A stretch of DNA of 64,000 nt from Colias croceus. Its lineage: Eukaryota; Arthropoda; Insecta; Lepidoptera; Pieridae. The translations under genes and the position numbers were made by a program. Shown here in pieces: positions 24,186-37,280 of the stretch. Location: positions 9,386,501 to 9,450,500 of the forward strand of contig NC_059553.1 of assembly GCF_905220415.1 (NCBI RefSeq), read 5' to 3'. The number at the start of each line of letters is the position of its first letter. Positions within the stretch are counted from its first letter, which is position 1. The notes beneath the pieces are model-generated. The model was not told the DNA's origin. It did not search any database and was given only the letters and a program-made list of their open reading frames with translations.

Positions 24186-24287
24186 ATTTTAATATTTTGG
24201 TCGGAACCGGGAGAACCGGGTTTCAAGCTATTCAGACCGGGTAAACCCGGGTTTTTCGGAACCGGGTAAACCCGGGTGCATGCCCTA

Positions 24288-27200
24288 ACCGACACAGACA
24301 CAGACGCTGACACAGACACAGACACTGACACAGAAACAGACTCAGACACAGACACAGACACAGACACAGACACAGACACAGACACAGACACAGACACAGA
24401 CGCTGACACAGACACAGACACAGACAGACACAGACACAGACACCAACACAGACACAGACACAGACACAGACACAGAAACAGACACAGACACAGACACCGA
24501 CACAGACACAGACACCGACACAGACACAGACACACAGACACAGAATCAGACACAGACACAGACACAGACTCAGACACAGACACAGACACAGACACAGACA
24601 CAGACTCAGACACAGACACAGACACCGACACAGACACTGACACCGACACAGATTCAGACACAGACACGGACACAGACACAGACACAGACACAGACACCGA
24701 CACAGACACAGACACCGACACAGACACAGACACAGACACAGAATCAGACACAGACACAGACACAGACTCAGACACAGACACAGACACAGACACAGACACA
24801 GACACAGACTCAGACACAGACACAGACACCGACACAGACACTGACACCGACACAGATTCAGACACAGACACGGACACAGACACAGATACAGACACCGACA
24901 CAGACACAGACACAGACTCAGACACAGACACAGACACAGACAATGACACCGACACAGACACTGACACAGAAATAGACTCAGACACTGACACAGACTCAGA
25001 CACAGACACCGACACAGACACAGACACCGACACAGACACAGACACCGACACAGACACAGACACAGAATCAGACACAGACACAGACACAGACTCAGACACA
25101 GACACAGACACAGACACCGACACAGACACAGACACAGGCTCAGACACAGACACAGACACCGACACAGACACTGACACCGACACAGATTCAGACACAGACA
25201 CGGACACAGACACAGATACAGACACCGACACAGACACAGACTCAGACACAGACACAGACACAGACAATGACACCGACACAGACACTGACACAGAAATAGA
25301 CTCAGACACTGACACAGACTCAGACACAGACACCGACACAGACACAGACACCGACACAGACACAGACACCGACACAGACACAGACACAGAATCAGACACA
25401 GACACAGACACAGACTCAGACACAGACACAGACACAGACACCGACACAGACACAGACACAGACTCAGACACAGACACAGACACTGACGCCGACACAGACA
25501 CAGACACAAACACAGACACAGACACAGACACAGACACAGACAGACACCGACACAGACACAGACACAGACACAGACACAGACACAAACACAGACACAGACA
25601 CAGACAGATACCGACACCGACACAGACACCAACACAGACACAGACACAGACTCAGACACAGACACCGACACCGACACCGACACCGACACAGACACAGACA
25701 CAGACACAGACACCGACACAGACACCGACTCAGACACAGACACAGACACAGGCACAGACACAGACACAGACACAGAGACAGACACCGACACAGACACCGA
25801 CACAGACTCAGACACAGACACCGACACAGACACAGACACAGAACCAGACACAGACGCAGACACCGACACAGACACAGACACAGGCACAGACACAGACACC
25901 GACACAGACACAGACACCGACACCGACACAGACACCGACACAGACACCGACACAGACACAGACACAGACACAGTCACAGACACCAACACCGACACCGACA
26001 CAGACACAGAACCGACACCGACACAGACACCGACACAGACACCGACACAGAGACAGACACAGACACCGACACCGACACAGACACAGACACTGACACAGAC
26101 ACAGACACAGACACTGACACTGACACAGACACAGACACAGACACCGACACAGACATCGACACAGACACCGACACAGACACCGACACAGACACCGACACAG
26201 ACACAGACACCGACACAGACACCGACACAGACACCGACACAGACACAGACACAGACACAGTCACAGACACCGACACCAACACCGACACCGACACCGACAC
26301 CGACACAGACACAGAACCGACACCGACACAGACACCGACACAGACACCGACACAGACACCGACACAGACACAGACACCGACACCGACACAGACACAGACA
26401 CCGACACCGACACAGACACCGACACCGACACAGACACAGACACAGACACCGACACAGACACAGACACCGACACAGACACAGACACAGATACAGACACAGA
26501 CACAGACACCGACACAGACACAGATACAGACACAGACACTGACACCGACACAGACACAGACGCTGACACAGACACAGACACAGACACAGACACAGACACA
26601 GACACAGACACCGACACCGACACAGACACAGACACCAACACAGACACAGACACAGACTCAGACACAGACACAGACACAGACACAGACACCGACACAGACA
26701 CAGACACAGACACAGACACAGACACTGACACCGACACAGACACAGATACAGACACCGACACATACACTGACACAGACACAGATATAGACACCGACACAGA
26801 CACAGACACAGACACAGACACAGACACCGACACCGACACAGACACAGACACCAACACAGACACAGACACTGACGCCGACACAGACACAGACTCTGACACA
26901 GACACTGACACTGACACAGACACAGATATAGACACCGACACAGACACAGACACAGACACAGACTCAGACACAGACACCAACACCGACACCGACTTTGACA
27001 CAGACACAGACAGACACAGACGCTGACACAGACACAGTCACAGACTTAGACACAGACACAGACACTGACACCGACACAGACACAGACACAAAATCAGACA
27101 CAGACACCGACACAGACACAGACACCGACACAGACTCAGACACAGACTCAGACACAGACACTGACGCCGACACAGACACAGACACAGACACAGACTCAGA

Positions 27201-30200
27201 CACAGACACAGACTCAGACACAGACACAGACACCGACACAGACACAGATATAGACACAGACACAGACACAGACACAGACACAGACACAGACACAGACACA
27301 GTCACAGACACCGACACAGACACCGACACCGACACAGACACAAACACCGACACAGACACAGATACAGACACAGACACAGACACAGACAGACTCAGACACA
27401 GACACAAACACCGACACAGACACAGACACAGACACAGACACAGACACAGACACAGACACAGACTCAGACACAGACACAGACACAGACAATGACACCGACA
27501 CAGACACTGACACAGAAATAGACTCAGACACTGACACAGACTCAGACACAGACACCGACACAGACACAGACACCGACACAGACACAGACACCGACACAGA
27601 CACAGACACAGAATCAGACACAGACACAGACACAGACTCAGACACAGACACAGACACAGACACCGACACAGACACAGACACAGACTCAGACACAGACACA
27701 GACACTGACGCCGACACAGACACAGACACAAACACAGACACAGACACAGACACAGACAGACACCGACACAGACACAGACACAGACACAGACACAAACACA
27801 GACACAGACACAGACAGATACCGACACCGACACAGACACCAACACAGACACAGACACAGACTCAGACACAGACACCGACACCGACACCGACACCGACACA
27901 GACACAGACACAGACACAGACACCGACACAGACACCGACTCAGACACAGACACAGACACAGGCACAGACACAGACACAGACACAGAGACAGACACCGACA
28001 CAGACACCGACACAGACTCAGACACAGACACCGACACAGACACAGACACAGAACCAGACACAGACGCAGACACCGACACAGACACAGACACAGGCACAGA
28101 CACAGACACCGACACAGACACTGACACAGACACAGATATAGACACCGACACAGACACAGACACAGACACAGACACAGACACCGACACCGACACAGACACA
28201 GACACCAACACAGACACAGACACTGACGCCGACACAGACACAGACTCTGACACAGACACTGACACTGACACAGACACAGATATAGACACCGACACAGACA
28301 CAGACACAGACACAGACTCAGACACAGACACCAACACCGACACCGACTTTGACACAGACACAGACAGACACAGACGCTGACACAGACACAGTCACAGACT
28401 TAGACACAGACACAGACACTGACACCGACACAGACACAGACACAAAATCAGACACAGACACCGACACAGACACAGACACCGACACAGACTCAGACACAGA
28501 CTCAGACACAGACACAGACACTGACGCCGACACAGACACAGACACAGACACAGACTCAGACACAGACACAGACACCGACACAGACACAGATATAGACACA
28601 GACACAGACACAGACACAGACACAGACACAGACACAGACACAGACACAGACACAGTCACAGACACCGACACAGACACCGACACCGACACAGACACAAACA
28701 CCGACACAGACACAGATACAGACACAGACACAGACACAGACAGACTCAGACACAGACACAAACACCGACACAGACACAGACACAGACACAGACACAGACA
28801 CAGACAGACACCGACACCGACACAGACACAGACACCAACACAGACACAGACACAGACTCAGACACAGTCACAGACACCGACACCGACACAGACACCGACA
28901 CCGACACAGACTCAGACACAGACACAGACACTGACGCCGACACAGACACAGACACAGACACAGACTCAGACACAGACACAGACACCGACACAGACACAGA
29001 TATAGACACAGACACAGACACAGACTCAGACACAGACACAGACACCGACACCGACACAGACACAGACACAGACACAGACAGACACAGACGCTGACACAGA
29101 CACAGACACAGACGCTGACACAGACACAGACACAGACAGACACCGACACAGACACAGACACAGACAAAGACACAACACAGACACAGACACAGACAGACAC
29201 CGACACCGACACAGACACCAACACAGACACAGACACAGACTCAGACACGGACACAGACACCGACACCGACACCGACACCGACACAGACACAGACACAGAC
29301 ACAGACACCGACACAGACACCGACACAGACTCAGACACAGACACAGACACAGGCACAGACACAGACACAGACACAGACACAGAGACAGACACCGACACAG
29401 ACACCGACACAGACTCAGACACAGACACCGACACAGACACCGACACAGACACAGACACAGAACCAGACACAGACGCAGACACCGACACAGACACAGACAC
29501 AGGCACAGACACAGACACCGACACAGACACAGACACAGACACCGACACAGACACCGACACAGACACCGACACAGACACAGACACAGACACAGTCACAGAC
29601 ACCAACACCGACACCGACACAGACACAGAACCGACACCGACACAGACACCGACACAGACACCGACACAGAGACAGACACAGACACCGACACCGACACAGA
29701 CACAGACACTGACACAGACACAGACACAGACACTGACACTGACACAGACACAGACACAGACACCGACACAGACACCGACACAGACACCGACACAGACACC
29801 GACACAGACACCGACACAGACACAGACACCGACACAGACACCGACACAGACACAGACACAGACACAGTCACAGACACCGACACCAACACCGACACCGACA
29901 CCGACACCGACACAGACACAGAACCGACACCGACACAGACACCGACACAGACACCGACACAGACACAGACACCGACACCGACACAGACACAGACACCGAC
30001 ACCGACACAGACACCGACACCGACACAGACACAGACACAGACACCGACACAGACACAGACACCGACACAGACACAGATACAGACACAGACACAGACACCG
30101 ACACAGACACAGACACAGATACAGACACAGACACTGACACCGACACAGACACAGACGCTGACACAGACACAGACACAGACACAGACACCGACACAGACAC

Positions 30201-30376
30201 AGACACCAACACAGACACAGACACAGACACAGACTCAGACACAGACACCGACACAGACACAGACACAGACACAGACACCGGCACAGACACAGACACAGAC
30301 ACAGACGCTGACACAGACACAGACACAGACTCAGACACAGACTCAGACACAGACACAGACACAGACACCGACACAG
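24288..30376. repeat. CAGACA hexamer satellite, second block
   Basis: About 6.1 kb of the same hexamer repeat as the first block, with more variants (CAGACT, CAGATA, CAAACA, CAGTCA) that mark longer duplicated segments. The stretch 25263-25905 recurs at 27485-28118, 26852-27400 at 28202-28760, and 25972-26470 at 29592-30065. All six frames are open for long distances (up to about 840 codons) for the reason given for the first block; none is a credible protein. Confidence 0.95.
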
Positions 30377-30426
30377 TACACTATTATATTTTTATCTATT
30401 ATATATTTTTATCTAATAAAAACACT

Positions 30427-31453
30427 ATCTGGGGGCACGGCAGTGCCCCCGCCAAGACGAGCCAAGCGAACAAGCACGGGCACTACCTACCTACCTTTTC
30501 TCGAAGCGCTTCGACGTTTTTTTGAACCCTCATAACTTGGGTTTGGATTATGATAGATCAACAAAATTTTCGGGATATATTGTCAATAGCGGACTTATTG
30601 AACATATTAAGTTTTAATTACATTAGCTTCTATACTTCAGATTTTATTTATATCTAAAAAACGCTAATTTCGTCACTGACTCACTGATGATCATCAAAAT
30701 TCTTAAGGTATTTCCTAAATCCTAATGTCCTAGAAAGCTGAAATTTTGTATGTAAGCTAGTATTAGCACACAAACAACAAAAAAATTATAAAACTTGTAA
30801 CTTTCATCCCCCAACCCCTTAAACTAGGGGATGGGAGTTTGTATGAGACCTTTAATTTTAAATTAAATTTTGATGACGCTAGAGGTCTAATCTAATAATC
30901 TAAAACTTGGTTCCCCTAGATATATATATGTATAGGTACTCCTTGTTAAAAAAAAATTAAAACTTTAATCGACATACTTATAAAATTTTGTTACAAACAA
31001 CTTACAAAAAGAAATGAAATCCCACCAAAAACATTTTCATGTAAAATGTTGCCAAGACGAGCCCATATGACTCGCACTGTCAAAAAGTTATCAGATCTCA
31101 TGTAGAGCGAAGCTTCTAACACTACACGCCCTAACTCTACAAGGCCTAACTTCACAAACTCTACACCTTAGTCAAAATATGTGGCTTGGCCGTTCGTTAC
31201 TACAAGAACTATTGTATAACACAAAAGTAATGCACAGTGAATTAATTTTTCACCTTACGCCGATGTGAATGTAGCGAAATGGCCAAGCCACATATTTTGA
31301 CTAAGGTGTAGAGTTTGTGAAGTTAGGCCTTGTAGAGTTAGGGCGTGTAGTGTTAGAAGCTTCGCTCTACATGAGATCTGATAACTTTTTGACAGTGCGA
31401 GTCATATGGGCTCGTCTTGGCAACATTTTACATGAAAATGTTTTTGGTGGGAT
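30427..31453 (+). mobile_element. LTR-like repeat with foldback arms, copy 2
   Basis: The body (30427-31018) starts ATCTGGGGGCACGGCAGTGC. It is followed by arm A (31019-31191), an 89-bp loop and arm B (31281-31453), an inverted copy of arm A ending TTTTTGGTGGGAT. The same layout, with the same ends, is at 37281-38288 in opposite orientation. It starts about 50 bp after the satellite ends. It may be a solo LTR with a foldback insertion, or a foldback element that captured an LTR. Confidence 0.75.
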
Positions 31454-31479
31454 TTGTATTTCAAATAATTGAAACGTTA

Positions 31480-31612
31480 TGGATTTTGTTCAAGCGTAGA
31501 GTGAACAGGTACCTTCTAGGGAAGCGCGTTCCATCTTTGACCACATCTCAGCTTAACATCAGGCGAGATTGTGGTCAAGCGCTTCCCTATTACCAATAAA
31601 AAAAAACTCAAA
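31480..31612 (+). mobile_element. LINE 3'-end fragment (CR1/Zenon-like)
   Basis: It contains CAGGTACCTTCTAGGGAAGC and CAGGCGAGATTGTGGTCAAG ending in an A-run. I recognise this as a typical 3' tail of an abundant lepidopteran LINE, but only the tail is present and the assignment rests on memory. Confidence 0.4.
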
Positions 31613-31960
31613 TGCTTCCTATGTCAAAAATTTTAAATGACTGTCGAAAGAAATAATATTAAGACTAAGTATACAAAACCTTTTTGATTTGTATCTAGGT
31701 CAACGCGGTGTTTCGCCCAAAAATGCTTTTAATTAAAATAGATTCATTTCAAACGCGGTTTTTAATTTTTTTTATAATATCTGTGGTAACTTTTCGCTGT
31801 GAAGAAATTAATGACTTCAATATTTTTCAAAGTTTCAAATTGTAAAGCACCATTTTCATGTTTAAAATGGATGTAATTGCTCAAGATCGATATAAAAATT
31901 AAATGTTAATTTATTTTAAAATAATTCTAGTTGTAAATAGATTTTTACATTGCATAATAT
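31613..31960. other. AT-rich non-coding DNA
   Basis: No features recognised between the LINE tail and the start of the RTE-like element. Confidence 0.4.
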
Positions 31961-34876
31961 TATGAATGGAATTGGAATGTCCGCTCCTTATTTCGCCCCG
32001 GGGCCATTTACCAAGTAAATAGTGAGCTGCGTAGATACAATGTAAAAGTAGCCGCACTCCAAGAAGTAAGATGGCCGGGCAAAGGGGAGTGTAATATTGA
32101 CGATAAAGCGATTTTGTTTTATAGCGGTAATGACACGGGACACCATACACACGGTACTGGATTCATAGTCGCCAAAGATTTCTTACACAATGTCCTTCGC
32201 TACGACGCCGTATCTGACAGAATATCAGTACTTCGTATTAGAGGTCAATTTGCCAACATCTCCTTAGTAAATGTATATGCTCCTACAGAATTAGCGGTAG
32301 ACGAAACTAAGGATCAGTTCTACGAACAGCTCGAACTGATATATGACCAATTACCGAGCTACGACATTAAAATAGTACTGGGGGATTTTAACGCCAAAAT
32401 TGGAAGGGAGGATATATATGTCCCAACAATCGGAACACATAGTAAACATACACACTCTAACGACAACGGGCTAAGACTAATAAGTTTTGCCTCAGCCAAA
32501 GCCATGGTAGTCAAAAGTACTATGTTTCCGCACAAGGATATCTATAAGGGAACTTGGCGATCCCCGGATGGATACACCATCAATCAGATTGATCACGTAG
32601 CGATCGACGAGCGTCACAAAAGAACTATTGAGGATGTAAGAACTTTCCGCGGGGCAGACTGTGACAGTGATCACTACTTGCTGGGAATAAAACTCAAATT
32701 TAGAATCAAATCAGTAAAAAAACATTCACAAACTGCAGAGGACAGAATTGATATAGATAACCTAAAATCACAAAATATGAAAGAAACATTTCAATTAGAA
32801 CTGAGCAATAGATTCAAAGATTTGGATATTAATGACCCTATTGACACAGTATGGGAAAATATATAGAACACGGTAAAAGAAATTGGTTTTAAAGTATTAG
32901 GGAAGGTCAAAAAGAGAAAGCGGAGGAAGTGGTGGAACCAAGAGTGTGAAGATAAAATGCAAGAAAAACGTCACTATAAGGTCCTGGCGGAGCAAGATAG
33001 GCAATGGATTGGAAAATACTCAGAATGCGGGTTACAGCTAAAGAAAGCTATCAGAAGAGCCAAAAGACAGCACTTTGATGACCTCATACAAAACATGGAG
33101 TCTTTTATACGAGCCGGTGAATCAAGGAAATTCTACAAAGAAGTTAAAGCCACAAAAAAAGGATACCAACCCACAACCCAAGTGCTGGAGGACGAAAATG
33201 GTGACCTCATCACTGATAAAGACGACATCAAGATAGCTTGGCGAGAGTATTTCCAGAACCTACTTAATTGCCCACCCCCTCAAGTTGAAATTACCAGGGT
33301 GACCGAAGACAACAAGGAAGACATACCCACTCCCACATTTGAAGAAGTGCACAAAGCAATCATGCGGCTCAAAAATAACAAAGCACCAGGTATTGACGGC
33401 GTGCCTTCCGAAATATGGAAGCAAGGTGGGGCGGTGATTCAATCCAAGTTGTACGAAGTCCTTAGAAGAATATGGGAGGAACATATACAGCCAAAAGATT
33501 GGAATACAGGGATCATCTGCCCAGTGCATAAAAAAGGTAGCAAGAGGAAATGTAGCAACTACCGCGGAATTGCTCTGTTGCCAACAGCATATAAAATCCT
33601 GTCGTACATATTGCTGGATAGACTGGAACCCTACGCGGAAAAAATCCTCAGTGATTATCAGTGTGGGTTTCGTCGAAACCGAAGTACGATCGACCAGATT
33701 TTCCTGCTCAAACAGATCATGGAAAAGAGGTGGGAATACGCTCTGAGCATGCACGCGCTATTTGTGGATTTCGAGAAGGCTTACGACAGTATTGATAGGG
33801 GCGCCCTGTTTGCAATTTTAAAGGAACTTGGAATTCCAGCCAAACTGGTGGACTTAATTAAAACAGCTATTGGAGACAGTAACATGCGAGTGAGGGTGGG
33901 CAAAGAACAAACAGAAGAGTTTGCGGTGTTCACCGGATTAAAACAAGGCGATTCTCTGTCGCCTGTGCTATTCAATTTGGTACTGGAATATATCCTGCGG
34001 AAAATGCTTGCATTGGACTGCGGAGTGTTACTAAATGGAAAGCATTTGGTGATTGGATATGCTGACGACCTCGCATTGCTTGGTGAAAACCGTGACGAAG
34101 TGGGTAAAGCCGCTGAGACCTTAAAACAAGAAGCTGAAAAGGTCGGACTAAAAATAAACGGAAAAAAAACGGAATATCTCCATATGAAGCGCTATAGGGA
34201 CACACGAACTCAACGCCAAAACCTACAGGTTGGAGATACGACGTACACGGGAGTAGCTAGCTTCAGATATCTGGGTTGCACGATAACGGATGCACACACT
34301 AGAGAGGAAGAAATTAAAATCCGCATACAAAATACCCTCAAGTGTGGTGCAGCCTTGCATAAAGTCCTCGTGTCCAGGCTTCTAAGTAAAAAAACCAAAC
34401 TGCGGATATACAAAACGGTTATAAGACCAATACTTACCTATGGTTGTGAAGCCTGGACCCTAACCCAGAACGAAGAGCGTAACCTTTTAGTCACAGAACG
34501 AAAGCTTCTTAGGAAGATCTTTGGTCCTATCAGACAAGAGGATGGAAGTTGGAGAATCCGGAAGAATGCCGAATTAGAAAAACTCATGGCCGAGCCAAAT
34601 ATACTTGGGGAAATAAAAGCGCATCGCCTGCGTTGGCTTGGTCATGTAGAGCGAATGGGTGAGGAGCGAGGTCTGAAGAGAGCATACTTGGGCCGTCCCT
34701 CGGGCCGTCGGCCGGTGGGTCGACCCAAGTATCGCTGGCGCGATCAAGTGGAGAGGGACCTGAGTGCGATTCAAGCCAGTGAAAACTGGCAAGTGACCGC
34801 TCAGAACCGGGGAAGGTGGAGAGTTCTCGTCTCGGAGGCCAAGACCCACTTCGGGGTTTCAGCGCCACAGGAGTAA
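31961..34876 (+). pseudogene. RTE-like LINE endonuclease-reverse transcriptase
   Basis: One long frame encodes an AP-type endonuclease then a reverse transcriptase, the enzymes that nick the target and copy the element RNA in target-primed reverse transcription. Endonuclease motifs include WNVRSL (31973 on), LQEVRW (32057 on), LGDFNAKIG (32375 on) and a C-terminal SDHYLLG. The RT shows NNKAPGIDG, FVDFEKAYD and the catalytic GYADDLALL. After it comes a C-terminal RLRWLGHVERM region. A single in-frame TAG at 32864-32866 splits the frame into 32114-32863 and a downstream part with ATG at 32957; the frame is open across the gap. The 5' end is truncated near 31961. RTE-type assignment rests on this domain order and the short tandem 3' tail; a related endonuclease-RT clade is possible. 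Confidence 0.85.
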
Positions 34877-34893
34877 GTAGAGTAAGTAAGTAA
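34872..34893 (+). repeat. Short tandem 3' tail of the RTE-like LINE
   Basis: GAGTAAGTAGAGTAAGTAAG directly follows, and includes, the stop codon. RTE-type LINEs commonly end in short tandem repeats rather than poly(A), so this is probably the element's 3' terminus. The 3' UTR is then almost absent. Confidence 0.6.
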
Positions 34894-37280
34894 TATTATG
34901 AATGAATTAATGAAAACTCTTTATTCTACACCATATAGGACAATTATTTAAAACAATATGGTTGTAAATAATATACCTAACATTACGTTGTTTACACAAT
35001 TATAACAAACTTGAATTTCAATGTTAGTTTGTCTGTCTGTTTTTCAATTAATGTTCAAAACTTCTATACCAATTCCGACAGGATTTCACATCCTTGCCTA
35101 CGTATCTTCCAAATTAATATTACCTATTGAAGTTTAAATCAACATATATTTCCATCATGTTATTTCAAACTACCCGAGATTTTGAATAATTCACAACCAG
35201 GAATAATTTATTTATAACAAATAAAATAAAACAGTCCAAGCAATTGTTTCTCAAAGCATGTACTAGAAACTATTGCGATTCTCAAAGAAAAACTATCCCT
35301 TTTATAAAAACAAGAGCGATCTCACGATTAGGGCGAGTGTTCACAGACGGCGATTACGTGAACGATAGCAATCTTGTTAATTGCAATCGATGAGAACTCC
35401 GCCTAACGTTAAGAAAATGAGCCACTTAGATTAATTTATATCCGTGCAATATGATTAAAATTGTTGCCGCAATCATTCTTAAGAAGCTCCATTAGAATGT
35501 TTTATAGTAGTAATCCTAAGTCTAGGTTCATAGCCGTCCGTCTGAGGAATAAAATTGCAGTCTTATTGGTTATCTGTTCTAACTTAAATTAAATCAATTA
35601 GTGGAATGAATACATATCTCCCATGTACCAGGAAAAATATAGGATTTCTCAGATAATAGTGCCCCAAAAGGTACAGTAATAATTAATTTTCCATTGACTT
35701 TCAAACCAGTACACACATTCATTAATTAATAAATTACGCGTGTTTTAATGTTAACTACTTTATCAACTAGTACCATTAGTAAGTAAACATAATATACTAG
35801 CTCAAACTTATTTACTGGCCGTTAAGTAATAATTTTACTAATTTTTGGGACAGTTTTTAAGGTCTTCTTTCCGATGTTCCTTCTTTTACATTACCAAACA
35901 CAACAAAAACAATTATTTATTGCATATTATAATTCTTTTTTTTTACCTAATTATTCGATACAAGAGCACTCACGTTTGATTTATTGAGACAACACAAATT
36001 AAATTAAGCGCACACCCACTAAAAGGAAATATCACAATTTTAATTTCGCCAAGCGCCGACAACAATTTTATAATTTAGTGTCCCAGACGTCCAACCCTGT
36101 TTAATATTCCTCTAAAAATTCCTCCATTCTTTCAAACGAAAATGGAGATAATTTGATGAACGCTCGAGATATAATGGAGTTTCCATCGGTTATTTTTGAC
36201 TTCAGTACTACAGTACTTCTGGTGGGAAAGTTGAGAAATGCTGTTGCAAATATACTTGACAAAAGTGAGAGAGTGTACTTATTCGGAAATTTCTTCTGGT
36301 ATTTTAGAAGTTTGGATTTTGCTCTAATAACATTAATCGTTTTGGTCAGTATCTATACTTAATGTTGAGTAGTGCCTTTCCCCCAAGGTTGCCCAAAATA
36401 ATAAAGCCTTTCCTTCAATGAATTTATTGCTCTTCACAATATATAAGTGTTATTTATGCTAGCCGTTATGCACTACTGACTTTTTATTCTAATAAATCTA
36501 AAAAGCGTCGGGGAAACAATGTGGACGCACACATATACAAAAAGCTCGATCAGCGAATTGTACATGTGTGTCCCTACATTATTCCCCCCCTTTTTCAAAA
36601 AAAAAATTATACACTCCAAAAAATACAAAGACAAACACAGAAATTACCATAAAATACAAATGAGATAACAATGCAATACTGAATACACATATGAATTCGT
36701 AATATTTCTTAAATTTATATCAATAAAAGATATAGGTAACATCTAAACGGCTTAGCCTAATTAAAATTGATCGGAATACACTTACTATTCACTACACGAA
36801 TTTATCCATATGTTACAATTAATACAAGTTTAATAAAAATGCTAAATGAGTGACGATATTATTACCTATGTAATCCGATATAACTTACTAAGTAAATAGG
36901 TACTAATTATTACAAAAACAGGAAATACTAAATAAGCATCTTCAATGCGTAAAAACAAAACTATCGTATTACTTTATTCTTTCGCAATTGTTACACAAAA
37001 ATGTAAAATATGCACAATATAATGTTAATCATATTTATGTAAAACATAAAATGAAATGATTAAACAATAATATGAAACAATAAAAACTTTTACTTCAAAA
37101 CGTTGTATAGTGAACAATTAATATAAAAATTTGTATAAGACGCAATATTACATGTAAACAAATATAAACTTACATTCTAACAAAAATGTATATAACACAC
37201 AAGTATAATAAATTGAATTACATACAATACAGATAATACTTCGAATTAAAGACAATAGCTAAATACTGTGTGAAAGTACT
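34894..37280. other. AT-rich non-coding DNA
   Basis: A 69-codon plus-strand frame at 36153-36362 has no recognisable domain and is probably chance. No other feature was seen in this 2.4-kb stretch. Confidence 0.4.

Larger units (their letters stand above)
21095..24287. mobile_element. Non-autonomous hAT-like element (composite)
   Basis: Ends read TAGGGCATGCA and, inverted, TGCATGCCCTA, followed inside by ACCCGG-type subterminal repeats on both sides. It is flanked by the 8-bp direct repeat ACCGACAC (21087-21094 and 24288-24295). Eight-bp duplications and TAGGG ends fit the hAT superfamily. The duplicated octamer is itself common in the satellite, which weakens that piece of evidence. No transposase is present. 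The interior holds a foldback (21255-21775), a second hAT-like element (21898-23709) and an older dispersed repeat. Confidence 0.8.

Noticed and set aside
19389..30374. Very long frames on both strands (up to about 840 codons)
   Set aside because: They arise because the hexamer unit has no stop codon in any phase. They consist only of dipeptide repeats and have no unique domain.
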